Positions 1 to 7,868 of a stretch of 64,000 nucleotides of DNA are shown one piece after another (within the stretch, counting starts at the first letter, position 1; every line of letters begins with the position of its first letter). A program made the position numbers and the translations under genes. The notes below the pieces were generated by a model. The model was not told where the DNA came from. It did not search any database and saw nothing but the letters and a program-made list of their open reading frames with translations. Origin of the DNA: Bacteroidales bacterium (GTDB lineage Bacteria; Bacteroidota; Bacteroidia; Bacteroidales; UBA932); NCBI GenBank assembly GCA_017501525.1, contig JAFVWT010000004.1, positions 180,547 to 244,546 of the forward strand, in the 5' to 3' direction.

Positions 1-227
1 TCTTCTCAATAAGGCTCAATAAGATACAGACGGGAGATAATTATGCGATAGTTCTTTCACCTGTAGCTTCGGTAAAGAGTTCTCCATCTGTTTCCGAGCA
101 GTCGCTCTTTATATTGCACGAGGGAACAAAGGTGGAAGTTCTCGATGTTCTCGGAGACTGGGTGAGGGTAAAACTCTCTAACGGGCGTCAGGGATGGAGC
201 AGTCGTAGTGATATTGAGATTATATAG
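1..227 (+). CDS. batE: BatE-like protein, C-terminal SH3 domain (5' truncated by window edge)
   Basis: An open frame enters from the left edge (codons in phase with position 3) and stops with TAG at 225-227. The visible 74 residues form a bacterial SH3 domain: a stretch reading YAIVLSP, then VKSSPS, LHEGTKVEVLD, GDWVRVKLSNG and QGWSS. This order (TPR protein ending in an SH3 domain with the LHEGTKVE signature) is typical of BatE, the last gene of the Bacteroides aerotolerance (bat) operon, whose other members would lie to the left. SH3 domains of this kind are thought to bind peptidoglycan or peptides. Only the C-terminus is seen, so the gene name is an inference from domain similarity. Confidence 0.7.
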   Translation, partial: FSIRLNKIQTGDNYAIVLSPVASVKSSPSVSEQSLFILHEGTKVEVLDVLGDWVRVKLSNGRQGWSSRSDIEII

Positions 228-415
228 CTTTTCTCAGTATTTTTGAGGAAAGACCTGTAAAAAGGAATTCCATAAATTCCGATTAATAGTTATTAATATG
301 CAGAACTAAAACATTTGCTCGCTTTATCTTTTTATTTCCAAAATCTATTTGAATTTTGTTGTATTAATAGGTAGATGCAAAGTGTTTTATAAGCACCCAT
401 TCAAATATTTGTTAT
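228..415. other. Intergenic region between batE and glmM
   Basis: 188 bases of AT-rich sequence. I see no complete promoter of the TTTG / TAnnTTTG type, no RNA gene and no strong hairpin. Confidence 0.4.
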
Positions 416-1807
416 ATGACATTGATAAAATCTATCTCCGGAATCAGGGGAACAATAGGAGGTGCAGTAGGTGAGTCATTGACTCCTATTGATATTGTAA
501 AATATGTGTCGGCGTATTCGACCATGCTGATAGATAAGTTTGGAAAGGATAGACCTCTGAAAGTGGTTGTAGGACGAGATGCGAGACTTTCAGGACAGAT
601 GGTCGATTCGATTGTGTGTGGTACATTGATATCATTTGGCATCAATGTGGTGAATCTCTCTTTGGCATCTACCCCTACAGTTGAAATGGCTGTATTGTTT
701 GAGAGCGCTGACGGAGGAATTATTATAACCGCATCACATAACCCCAAGGAGTGGAATGCCCTTAAACTTCTTAATGAGAATGGGGAGTTTCTCGATGGTG
801 TAGAGGGAGCCGAACTTTTGGAAATAGCAGAGTCTGGTATCTTCCCCTATTGTAGTGTTGAAAAGTTGGGCAAGGTCACTTATAAAGATATGACAGACAG
901 GCATATCGAGGCAGTATACAAATATCCGTTGGTAAATGTTGAAGCTATCCGTTCTGCCCATTTTAGAGTGGTGGTTGATGGAGTTAATTCTGTGGGAGGG
1001 GTTGTTATTCCTGCACTTTTGCAAACCCTCGGCGTGGATTGCATTAAAATAAATTGTGAGCCGACGGGACATTTTGCCCATAACCCTGAGCCTCTGCCAG
1101 GCCATTTGAAGATGCTCTCAGATGTTGTCGTGAAGGAGGGTGCAGATTTAGGAATATCAGTAGACCCTGATGTCGATCGCCTCGCATTTGTTTGTGAAGA
1201 TGGTTCTTTTTTTGGTGAGGAATATACCCTTGTTAGTGTAGCAGATTATTTCCTTTCTAAGAGAAGGGGTGCAACAGTTTCAAATCTCTCTTCATCCAGG
1301 GCTCTAAGGGATATTTCTGAAAAATACGGATGTTCTTATAGCTCATCAGCTGTAGGGGAGGTAAATGTTACTACCCAAATGAAGCGGGTGAATGCTGTAA
1401 TCGGAGGAGAGGGCAATGGAGGAGTGATTGTTCCCGATTTACATTATGGCAGGGATGCCCTTATTGGTGTGGCGTTGTTTTTAAGTCTTATGGCCGAAAG
1501 GGGAGAGAAGGTCTCTCAGATCAGAGATTCTTTGCCTGTCTATACCATTTCTAAAAATAAGATCGAACTTTCCGATTCAAAACTTATTTCCAAGGCGCTG
1601 AAAGCTGTAAGGGAGGCATTTGCATCTGAAAAGATTACTGATATTGATGGGGTTAAGATAGATTTTGAGCAAGATAAAATGTGGGTTCATCTGAGACGCT
1701 CCAATACAGAACCGATTATTCGAATCTATTCCGAGGCTTCAGACAGCATCAAAGCCGAGGCTATAGCTCAAAAGGTAATCTCAATAGTAAAAGAGGTGAT
1801 AAAATAG
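416..1807 (+). CDS. glmM: Phosphoglucosamine mutase
   Basis: 463 residues, full length for the alpha-D-phosphohexomutase family. The four family loops are present: the catalytic phosphoserine loop TASHNP (Ser about 107), the magnesium loop DPDVDR (250-255), the sugar-specificity loop GGEGNGG (330-336) and the phosphate-binding loop RRSNTEP (427-433). The opening MTLIKSISGIRGTIGG is characteristic of the Bacteroidales proteins annotated as GlmM, which isomerise glucosamine-6-phosphate to glucosamine-1-phosphate for UDP-GlcNAc and cell-wall synthesis. Phosphomannomutase activity cannot be excluded from sequence. ATG at 416 is the only sensible start. The next gene begins 9 bases after the stop, so the two are probably co-transcribed. 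Confidence 0.88.
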   Translation: MTLIKSISGIRGTIGGAVGESLTPIDIVKYVSAYSTMLIDKFGKDRPLKVVVGRDARLSGQMVDSIVCGTLISFGINVVNLSLASTPTVEMAVLFESADGGIIITASHNPKEWNALKLLNENGEFLDGVEGAELLEIAESGIFPYCSVEKLGKVTYKDMTDRHIEAVYKYPLVNVEAIRSAHFRVVVDGVNSVGGVVIPALLQTLGVDCIKINCEPTGHFAHNPEPLPGHLKMLSDVVVKEGADLGISVDPDVDRLAFVCEDGSFFGEEYTLVSVADYFLSKRRGATVSNLSSSRALRDISEKYGCSYSSSAVGEVNVTTQMKRVNAVIGGEGNGGVIVPDLHYGRDALIGVALFLSLMAERGEKVSQIRDSLPVYTISKNKIELSDSKLISKALKAVREAFASEKITDIDGVKIDFEQDKMWVHLRRSNTEPIIRIYSEASDSIKAEAIAQKVISIVKEVIK

Positions 1808-1816
1808 AGGAAGGAT

Positions 1817-2983
1817 ATGTTTTCATTCAGAACGACCCCATTGGATGAGCAGCAGGATATTGTCTTGCGCAGTGGTAGAGTAGCTCTGTTGTGTAATCAG
1901 GCTGCATGGAATCCTGAAAAGGAGGAATATCTCTACGAATCGTTATTCAAAAAAGGTAATTTGGTAAGGATTTTCTATCCTGAGTATGGTCTATTCGGGG
2001 ACAATATTTCCCAAAATATAGACAATTGCTCTAAATATGAATATCTGGGAATGGATGGTGTGGAGTTTATACCTGTCAGTTGTGGTAGCATTGGTAGCTC
2101 CATAGAACTTAAATATCTGGAAGATGTCGATGCTTTGATTGTAGAGTATCAGGATACAGGCAGCAGATATGACAGTTTTACAACTTTACTCTATTCGTTG
2201 TTTGTGGTAATTCATCAGATGAAACTCTCTATCTCGGTCTATATTCTGGATAGAGGTAATCCTTGTGGCAGGCAGGTGGAGGGAACTGTTTTTACACCTT
2301 TTGAAGGGAAATATGCAGGAATTGAAGGGATACCTCATCGTCATGGAATGACTCTTGGGGAACTTTCAAATCTCTTCTACTCTGAAATAGGTGCAAAGTT
2401 TCCACTTCATATAATATCATATATTGTCCGCTCAGCGACCCAATATATGATGCCCTGGAGTATCCCTCCTCACGAAGATGTTCCCGGGTTGTTTACTTCC
2501 ACCTTTTATTGCGGGATGAGGATGCTATATGGTACCAATATCAGTTTTGGGGAGGGGACGACACGTCCATACGAACTTTTTGGAGCACCATATTTTGAAA
2601 AAGCGATGAAAGATATTGAGTCCGATAAACTTTCCGATCCCGGAGTCTTCCTGCGCAAGACCAGATTTACACCTCGTTTTGGTGCTTATGCCTATGAACC
2701 ATGTTGCGGATTCCAGCTTTTGCCCCGTCCAGGAGTTCCATATCATTCAACCGGTCATACTCTTAGAATTCTCAGATATGTTCATGATAATTTTGCCGAA
2801 GCAGATTTTTCAAACTTGGAGTATATGATAGGGGATGATGTGTTGTATCAGTATGTTATGGGCAATGTGATGTGGGAAGATGTTAAAGAGCATATCAAGG
2901 TTGAGGAACAGAAGTGGATCAGAAAGGCCAAGAGATATATGCTTTATGATGAACAGTTTTCAAGAGTAAAGACTTTAATATAG
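1817..2983 (+). CDS. DUF1343 / NamZ-type exo-beta-N-acetylmuramidase-like protein
   Basis: 388 residues matching the DUF1343 family. Visible landmarks are RVALLCNQAAW near the N-terminus, FYPEYGLFGD (family: P-E-H-G-F-x-G), YQDTGSRYDSFTTLLY, LDRGNPCGRQVEGTVF, IPHRHGMTLGELSNLF and SFGEGTTRPYELFGAP. The founding enzyme NamZ removes MurNAc from the non-reducing ends of peptidoglycan fragments. Many homologues are exported, but this one shows no signal peptide, so it may be cytoplasmic or start differently. The family His in P-E-H-G reads Tyr here (PEYG), a substitution at a conserved position. Closely downstream of glmM (9 bases), consistent with a shared amino-sugar or cell-wall theme. Confidence 0.75.
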   Translation: MFSFRTTPLDEQQDIVLRSGRVALLCNQAAWNPEKEEYLYESLFKKGNLVRIFYPEYGLFGDNISQNIDNCSKYEYLGMDGVEFIPVSCGSIGSSIELKYLEDVDALIVEYQDTGSRYDSFTTLLYSLFVVIHQMKLSISVYILDRGNPCGRQVEGTVFTPFEGKYAGIEGIPHRHGMTLGELSNLFYSEIGAKFPLHIISYIVRSATQYMMPWSIPPHEDVPGLFTSTFYCGMRMLYGTNISFGEGTTRPYELFGAPYFEKAMKDIESDKLSDPGVFLRKTRFTPRFGAYAYEPCCGFQLLPRPGVPYHSTGHTLRILRYVHDNFAEADFSNLEYMIGDDVLYQYVMGNVMWEDVKEHIKVEEQKWIRKAKRYMLYDEQFSRVKTLI

Positions 2984-3120
2984 AGTTTTGCAGAGTTGTT
3001 TTCATTGAAATATCAAGATATCTTTTCCGAGGAGAGATTTATAATTCATCTTTTATCATTATTTGTTTAAAGGTCTTGATTTACAGTCTAAAAATAAACA
3101 TTAAAAGAGTTGTAAAAAAA

Positions 3121-3152
3121 TTTGTTGATATCGTAAATAATACATACTTTTG
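3121..3152 (+). promoter_or_regulatory. Bacteroidetes-type promoter of rpmE2
   Basis: TTTG (3121-3124), a 20-base spacer, then TACTTTTG (3145-3152) match the Bacteroides consensus TTTG / TAnnTTTG. Transcription would begin near 3159, leaving a leader of about 20 bases before the ATG at 3181. No Shine-Dalgarno sequence lies in that leader, as is usual for the phylum. Confidence 0.75.
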
Positions 3153-3180
3153 CAACCCAATTAATTAAAACAATAAGAAA

Positions 3181-3426
3181 ATGAAAAAAGGAATACATCC
3201 CGAATCCTACCGTCTTGTAGCTTTCAAGGATATGTCAAATGAACATGTGTTCATTACACGTTCTTGCGTGAATACTAAAGAAACTATTGAAATCGATGGT
3301 GTTAACTATCCTTTGGTAAAAGTTGAAATTTCAAACACATCTCACCCTTTCTACACAGGAAAGATGAAACTTGTGGATACCGCAGGTCGCGTGGACAAAT
3401 ACTATCAACGCTACAAAAAGAAATAA
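3181..3426 (+). CDS. rpmE2: Ribosomal protein bL31, type B
   Basis: 81 residues. MKKGIHPESYR, the FKDMSN stretch, the SHPFYTGKMKLVDTAGRVDKY core and a basic tail identify bL31. It lacks the zinc-binding cysteine pairs of the C+ type, which makes it the type B (zinc-independent) paralogue. Single-gene unit: it has its own promoter (3121-3152) and terminator (3452-3485). Confidence 0.95.
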   Translation: MKKGIHPESYRLVAFKDMSNEHVFITRSCVNTKETIEIDGVNYPLVKVEISNTSHPFYTGKMKLVDTAGRVDKYYQRYKKK

Positions 3427-3451
3427 TCCTATCAATAGGAAAAGATATAAG

Positions 3452-3485
3452 AAAGGAGGAACAGATTTGTATCCTCCTTTTTTTG
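3452..3485 (+). terminator. Rho-independent terminator of rpmE2
   Basis: A 9-base perfect stem, AAAGGAGGA (3452-3460) and TCCTCCTTT (3472-3480), with an 11-base loop and a T-rich 3' side, lies 25 bases after the rpmE2 stop. Confidence 0.85.
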
Positions 3486-3549
3486 TCCCTCATACTTTCA
3501 CTCCATCTGGGAGAGGAGTGTCCTGATGCAGGGATAAAAGGATATTAAA

Positions 3550-3594
3550 AGAGAAACCACCGGTAAGTTTACACAACTTATCAGTGGTTTCTCT
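3550..3594 (-). terminator. Terminator following tRNA-Pro(CGG)
   Basis: The inverted repeat AGAGAAACCAC (3550-3560) / GTGGTTTCTCT (3584-3594), extended inward by AAGTT/AACTT, ends with a T-rich run on the minus strand directly after the 3' end of the tRNA. Confidence 0.7.
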
Positions 3595-3596
3595 TG

Positions 3597-3669
3597 TCGG
3601 GAAGAGGTGACTCGAACACCCGACCTCTGCGTCCCGAACGCAGCGCGCTGCCAACTGCGCCACTTCCCG
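3597..3669 (-). tRNA. tRNA-Pro (anticodon CGG)
   Basis: A 73-base cloverleaf on the minus strand. Acceptor CGGGAAG (5') pairs with CTTCCCG, the discriminator is A, and CCA is not encoded. The anticodon stem CTGCG/CGCAG encloses loop TTCGGGA, so the anticodon is CGG, reading CCG proline codons. The C1-G72 pair with A73 is the bacterial proline identity set. T arm is GGGTG / CACCT around TTCGAGT. Confidence 0.95.
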
Positions 3670-3747
3670 AAGTCTTTAAATATTTTGTTCTCTTCCAATT
3701 CAGTGGATTGCAACCACATTTGGAAAGAACCTTCAGTAATAAAAAAA

Positions 3748-3768
3748 GGCTCTCTTCGGAAGAGAACC
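3748..3768 (-). terminator. Terminator between the two tRNA-Pro genes
   Basis: On the minus strand GGTTCTCTTC and GAAGAGAGCC pair around the centre, followed by seven T. This terminates the AGG tRNA before the CGG tRNA, so the two tRNAs are probably separately terminated units. Confidence 0.75.
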
Positions 3769-3773
3769 TATTG

Positions 3774-3847
3774 TCGGGATGAGATGACTCGAACATCCGA
3801 CCCCCACGTCCCTAACGTGGTGCGCTAGCCAACTGCGCCACATCCCG
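3774..3847 (-). tRNA. tRNA-Pro (anticodon AGG)
   Basis: A 74-base cloverleaf on the minus strand. Acceptor CGGGATG/CATCCCG, discriminator A, no encoded CCA. Anticodon stem CCACG/CGTGG with loop TTAGGGA gives anticodon AGG. C1-G72-A73 again indicates proline. It shares most of the D and T arms with the CGG gene 105 bases away, so the pair looks like an old duplication. An unmodified A34 is uncommon in bacterial tRNAs outside tRNA-Arg(ACG); see findings. Confidence 0.9.
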
Positions 3848-3929
3848 AATCGGACCGCAAATATAGTCAAAATTTTTATATGCAAAACTTTTTTTCAAAA
3901 AAAATGCAAATTCTGACGATATTATCCTG

Positions 3930-4250
3930 TTAGCCCCTTATGTAGTGAGGCATCTCTTCTGGAATGACAATTGAAAATTCTACCAGACCTGAGATTTCTC
4001 CATTTTCGTACCATGGAGTTTGGTATATTAACTTTTTCTCACCTTTTTTACTAATAGTGTATGAATTGGTTTCTCCTTTCTCAAGTAGTCTTCTAATTAT
4101 CTCTTGTGAACGGGGATTGTGGCAATTAAATAGATTCTCTCCCAATACATTGCCATTAGTTGCAATAGATTTGTCGTTCATGTAGAGAACTTTGCCTTCT
4201 TTGTCGCAAACAGTGATTGCGCAGTTTAGTTCTTTTGCCCAGTCAATCAT
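3930..4250 (-). CDS. Small stand-alone PAS-domain protein
   Basis: 106 residues consisting of one PAS fold and nothing else. The N-terminal half (AITVCDKEGKVLYMNDKSI) is the standard PAS opening with the D-x-x-G-x-x-x-x-x-N pattern. It continues with NLFNCHNPRSQEIIRRLLEKG, and the C-terminal half gives the strands around KLIYQTPWYENGEISGLVEFS. No output domain, signal peptide or membrane segment is present. The CHNP motif is seen in PAS domains that sense small ligands or redox state, but no ligand can be assigned. It lies 90 bases after the DPP-IV gene with an inverted repeat between (4268-4315). Confidence 0.65.
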   Translation of the reverse strand: MIDWAKELNCAITVCDKEGKVLYMNDKSIATNGNVLGENLFNCHNPRSQEIIRRLLEKGETNSYTISKKGEKKLIYQTPWYENGEISGLVEFSIVIPEEMPHYIRG

Positions 4251-4267
4251 GATTTCATTTCTTATTT

Positions 4268-4315
4268 AAGGCAACTCCTATAGACTGCTGTGCAGTGAGT
4301 TATGGAAGTTGCCTT
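4268..4315. repeat. Inverted repeat between DPP-IV gene and PAS gene
   Basis: AAGGCAACTCC (4268-4278) pairs with GGAAGTTGCCTT (4304-4315, one bulged base). On the minus strand it sits 17 bases upstream of the PAS start and 25 bases beyond the DPP-IV start-distal edge of the gap. No T-tract follows on the minus strand, so it is either a leader hairpin or a Rho-type/processing site rather than a classic terminator. Confidence 0.5.
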
Positions 4316-4340
4316 TGTGGGGTTTGTAAAAGTATTTCTG

Positions 4341-6584
4341 TTATCTTCCTCCTGCAGGGAGATTTTCAAGCCAGTATTTCAACATCGATCTATAGAGGTG
4401 GTATGTTGTATTTTCACGCTCATAGATGCCATGTGCTCTCATCGGGTAACTTAACATGGAGAAAATCTTATCTTGCTTGATCAGCTCGTTTACAAGCATT
4501 TCCATACTTTGATAATGGACATTGTCATCACCTGTACCATGTATGAGCATAAGGTTTCCTTGTAAATTTCCTGCAAAATTAATGGGAGAACCATTGTAAT
4601 ATCCTTCGGGGTTTGTGGATGGAAGTCCCATATATCTTTCTTGATAGATGGTGTCATACAGGTATTGTGAGTATACGCCTGCTACTGCAATACCTGTGGA
4701 GTAAATATCGGGATATTTAAACATAAGGTGGGCTGTTGACGAGCCTCCGCCGCTCCATCCCCAGATTCCTATTCTTTCGGGATCAACAAACGAATATGTC
4801 TCTATAACTTTCTTTACTGCTTTGGCATGGTCGTCGGGAGGGATGATTCCCACTTTACCATATACGCATTTTCTCCATTCTCTTCCCCTGGGGGTGTTAA
4901 CACCTCTGGGGTCTATACTCATTACGATATATCCTTCTTGAGCCAAATATCTGCTCCATAGGTCGTTGTTTCCACCCCATCTGTTTTGGACAGTGCTGGT
5001 CCATGGCTCTCCATAGATATAGAAGATTACCGGATATACTCTTGAGGGGTCAAAATCTGCAGGTTTGATCATCCAGCCGTCAAGAACAATCTCGCCGATA
5101 TCAACTCTAAAGAATTCTTTAGCGGGAACTTCAAGGGCTGCATAATTTTGTGCAACTTGCTTATTGTCCTGCATCACTCTGATTACCTTATGATCGGGTA
5201 GGGATACAAGTTCATAACGGGCCGGTGTCTCACTATTGCTGAAGGTGTGGATTGCATATTTTGAACCCGGAGCAATGTTATAGCTGTGATGACCAATCTC
5301 TCCGACAGGGGTTAGGCGTTCAGCTTTACATTTTCCATTCATTTTAGTCCTGTAAAGGTATCTTTCAAGTGGACTCTCAGGTGATGCGATATAGTATACA
5401 TATCCATTTTTGATGTCTACGTTGACAACTTCCACTACATCAAATTCTCCGGCAGTTATAGGTTCAATCTTAGAACCATCTTTGCTTACTTTGTAAAGGT
5501 GTCTCCATCCATCCCTTTCTGAAGTCCATGTGAAGAATTTGTTCTCCTTTCCCCAATGGATATAGTCGTGGATGTCAAGGAATGCTTCATCTGTTTCTGT
5601 GAAGAAATTGTCAAGTTCCATAGAATGACTGTTTCCATAATAGACAGAGTTGGTATTCTGGAGACGGTTGAGTTGCTGAATCATTATTTCATCACTGCCG
5701 GGAACAAAATCAATCCTTGCGATATAATTGTTTCTTGGGTCTCCGGGAATATCAAACCAGCGGGTCTGCGGATTATGTGAAATATCTACAACTCCGATTC
5801 TTCCAGCTGAATTGGCTGTACCTGCTTTTGGATATGGAAGGGGAATAAGTGATGAATAGACAGAGTCGATATTATTTATCATATAGAATGTTCCGGTGCC
5901 TTCTGTGTCAAATTGCCAGTATGCTATCTGTTTACTATCAGGGCTCCATCTGAATCCATCGTGCTGGTGGAGCTCTTCTTCATATACCCAGTCAAAGTTA
6001 CCATTGATGATAATGTCGCTACCATCAAAAGTCAATTGTGTACGGTGAGAATGGTCGCCATGGAAGTTCTCCACATAGATGTTATTCTTATATACATAGG
6101 CAACTTTTTCTCCGTCAGGAGAGAATTTTGCAAACATCATTTCTGAAGGTTCAAGTCCTTGACCTAATTTTAAAAGATGACCATTTGTAAGGTTCAATAC
6201 GTAGTAATCACCTTTGGTGTTGAGTCTCCAAACCCTTTTTGAATTGGTGTAAATCATCAATTTGGTGTTGTCTGCCGACCAGATGTAATTTTCAATAATA
6301 ATCGGAGTGGTCTGACCTTCCGGAATAAGTTGGGATGCAGAAATTACAATGGTCTTTTGTGATGTCTCAATATTGTTGAGTACGATGTCCACACCATTTG
6401 TCTCATTGTTGTGTTCAAGAGTATAGAACGATTTTCCATCTTCACTCCACCTGAGGGCATTTATTCCTTTGGGGGCGTATGTCCCATTCTTGTAGATGTC
6501 CTCAAGGGTAAGTTCCTTGGGTTGTGCCCATGAGACGAGTGATAGGGCAAGAGCAATTGCCGAAATGATAAGTCTTTTAGTCAT
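4341..6584 (-). CDS. Dipeptidyl peptidase IV (serine peptidase family S9B)
   Basis: 747 residues, the normal length for bacterial DPP-IV. A signal peptide (MTKRLIISAIALALSLVSWAQ) directs export. The N-terminal beta-propeller contains the WVYEEE motif whose glutamates bind the free N-terminus of substrates. The C-terminal alpha/beta hydrolase has the nucleophile in GWSGGGSS, the Asp in GTGDDNVH and the His in RAHGIY. The family removes X-Pro or X-Ala dipeptides and feeds periplasmic peptide utilisation in Bacteroidales. Seven bases separate it from pnuC, so it is probably the last gene of the minus-strand run that starts at 9291. Confidence 0.93.
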   Translation of the reverse strand: MTKRLIISAIALALSLVSWAQPKELTLEDIYKNGTYAPKGINALRWSEDGKSFYTLEHNNETNGVDIVLNNIETSQKTIVISASQLIPEGQTTPIIIENYIWSADNTKLMIYTNSKRVWRLNTKGDYYVLNLTNGHLLKLGQGLEPSEMMFAKFSPDGEKVAYVYKNNIYVENFHGDHSHRTQLTFDGSDIIINGNFDWVYEEELHQHDGFRWSPDSKQIAYWQFDTEGTGTFYMINNIDSVYSSLIPLPYPKAGTANSAGRIGVVDISHNPQTRWFDIPGDPRNNYIARIDFVPGSDEIMIQQLNRLQNTNSVYYGNSHSMELDNFFTETDEAFLDIHDYIHWGKENKFFTWTSERDGWRHLYKVSKDGSKIEPITAGEFDVVEVVNVDIKNGYVYYIASPESPLERYLYRTKMNGKCKAERLTPVGEIGHHSYNIAPGSKYAIHTFSNSETPARYELVSLPDHKVIRVMQDNKQVAQNYAALEVPAKEFFRVDIGEIVLDGWMIKPADFDPSRVYPVIFYIYGEPWTSTVQNRWGGNNDLWSRYLAQEGYIVMSIDPRGVNTPRGREWRKCVYGKVGIIPPDDHAKAVKKVIETYSFVDPERIGIWGWSGGGSSTAHLMFKYPDIYSTGIAVAGVYSQYLYDTIYQERYMGLPSTNPEGYYNGSPINFAGNLQGNLMLIHGTGDDNVHYQSMEMLVNELIKQDKIFSMLSYPMRAHGIYERENTTYHLYRSMLKYWLENLPAGGR

Positions 6585-6591
6585 AAAGTAT

Positions 6592-7176
6592 TTAATTAAT
6601 TTGTTGTTGCGAATCTAACATTTTTAACCATTTTTGGTATCCGAAATATACAATTACGGCATACAGTGCATATAGTGCTGATGTGAAATATAGTCCCTTA
6701 TAAAGATATAGCATTGCAGATACTATGTCTACAATTCCCCATACCCACCATTGTTCAATATGTTTTTTTGCAAGCATCCACATTCCCACAATGCTTAATG
6801 CTGTAGTGAAGGCGTCGCACCAGGGGACATTGCTGTCAGTTGCATATTCGAGAAAAATTCCAAGAGCTAATGTCAGTAGGAGACTAATAAGTAGCAGTGG
6901 AGTATAATATGACTTTGGGGTCCTGGTTATTGAAATATCAGTTGTTGTGTCAGATGAAGGGGACTTTTTGCCAATCCACTGATATATACCATAGAAAGAG
7001 GCCAGAAGATAGTATATGTTCAATCCAAAATCGGCATATAGACCTGCTTGATAATATACGACAGTATATATTGCGGGCATAATGAGACCTGCTATCCAGA
7101 GCCATATACTTGCGCGATATTCAAGCCACAGGTAGACAAGTCCCACAATTGTTCCTATAATTTCCAGCCAATTCAT
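6592..7176 (-). CDS. pnuC: PnuC-family nicotinamide riboside/vitamin transporter
   Basis: About 194 residues with seven or so hydrophobic segments. MNWLEIIGTIVGLVYLWLEY, IYTVVYYQAGLYADFGLNIYYL, YGIYQW and the C-terminal HIEQWWVWGIVDIVSAMLYLYKGLYF are typical of PnuC. These facilitators take up nicotinamide riboside, and some homologues take thiamine. I chose the ATG at 7176 because it gives the family N-terminus; an ATG at 7203 would add nine non-conserved residues. No riboswitch is visible upstream, so the substrate cannot be settled. Confidence 0.85.
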   Translation of the reverse strand: MNWLEIIGTIVGLVYLWLEYRASIWLWIAGLIMPAIYTVVYYQAGLYADFGLNIYYLLASFYGIYQWIGKKSPSSDTTTDISITRTPKSYYTPLLLISLLLTLALGIFLEYATDSNVPWCDAFTTALSIVGMWMLAKKHIEQWWVWGIVDIVSAMLYLYKGLYFTSALYALYAVIVYFGYQKWLKMLDSQQQIN

Positions 7177-7238
7177 TCTGCGAAGATAGCAACAAGCCTT
7201 CAAGATACAAAGCAGAGTCTTGAAATTTGTAGTTTTAG

Positions 7239-7868
7239 CTATCGACAGTACCTTTTGAGCCTGTATGCTTGAGATTTAGTTATGATATTCTTTTTTAGAA
7301 GTTTTTCAACAGTGACCTGCTCGTCAGGATATACTTTTCTGAAACGTTCTATCCCTTTGGCACTGTAACTTCCTATGTATGGGTGTTTAGCAAGAGAGTC
7401 TGCAGGGGTGTTTGTCAGGTCAATGGATATTATTGAGGATGGTTCAATATAAATTCTGTCGTCTATCTTCTTCAGTAGGGTCGTGTCAATACCTCTGATT
7501 TCAAGCAACTGTTCAATATGGGCGTAGCTTCCCCACAATTTATCCCTGAAATGAAGAATCTGTTTGGCGTAGTAGGGACCAATTCCGGGCAAATCCACCA
7601 GCATGGCACTATCTGCAGTGTTCAACTCCACCATATCCCATTTCCATCCATCGTAGTAATATTCTTCAAACTTATTGTGTATCAATGTGTCCTTAGAATA
7701 TTCATATTCTCCCGGTGTAGTGTGGGTTGCTGCGTGAGCTTTTATGGCGTATTTCAGAAAATAGCCAAACTGAAAAGCTAACATTAAAAAAATTAAGAAT
7801 GTAATACCTTTAGATAGAAGTGAATCATTGTTGTTTTTCTCTTTTGCGCACATAATCTTTCCCCTCAA
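7239..7868 (-). CDS. Membrane-anchored helix-hairpin-helix (ComEA-like) protein
   Basis: 209 residues. One membrane segment (about 19-43, GITFLIFLMLAFQFGYFLKY) is followed by an extracytoplasmic part with two HhH motifs: ELNTADSAMLVDLPGIGPYYAKQILHFRD and a second around YIGSYSAKGIERFRKV. ComEA-like proteins bind DNA outside the cytoplasm, and in Bacteroidota they are widespread without proven competence. The reading frame overlaps the end of rsmI by 44 bases; a second ATG at 7853 would reduce this to 29. Either way translation is probably coupled to rsmI. Confidence 0.7.
   Translation of the reverse strand: MRGKIMCAKEKNNNDSLLSKGITFLIFLMLAFQFGYFLKYAIKAHAATHTTPGEYEYSKDTLIHNKFEEYYYDGWKWDMVELNTADSAMLVDLPGIGPYYAKQILHFRDKLWGSYAHIEQLLEIRGIDTTLLKKIDDRIYIEPSSIISIDLTNTPADSLAKHPYIGSYSAKGIERFRKVYPDEQVTVEKLLKKNIITKSQAYRLKRYCR

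Noticed and set aside
3594-3828. Small ORFs on both strands over the tRNA-Pro genes
   Set aside because: They simply read through the two tRNAs and their terminators; no protein features.
7177-7238. Riboswitch (TPP or NAD type) in front of pnuC
   Set aside because: Only about 60 bases and no conserved core or multi-stem fold visible.
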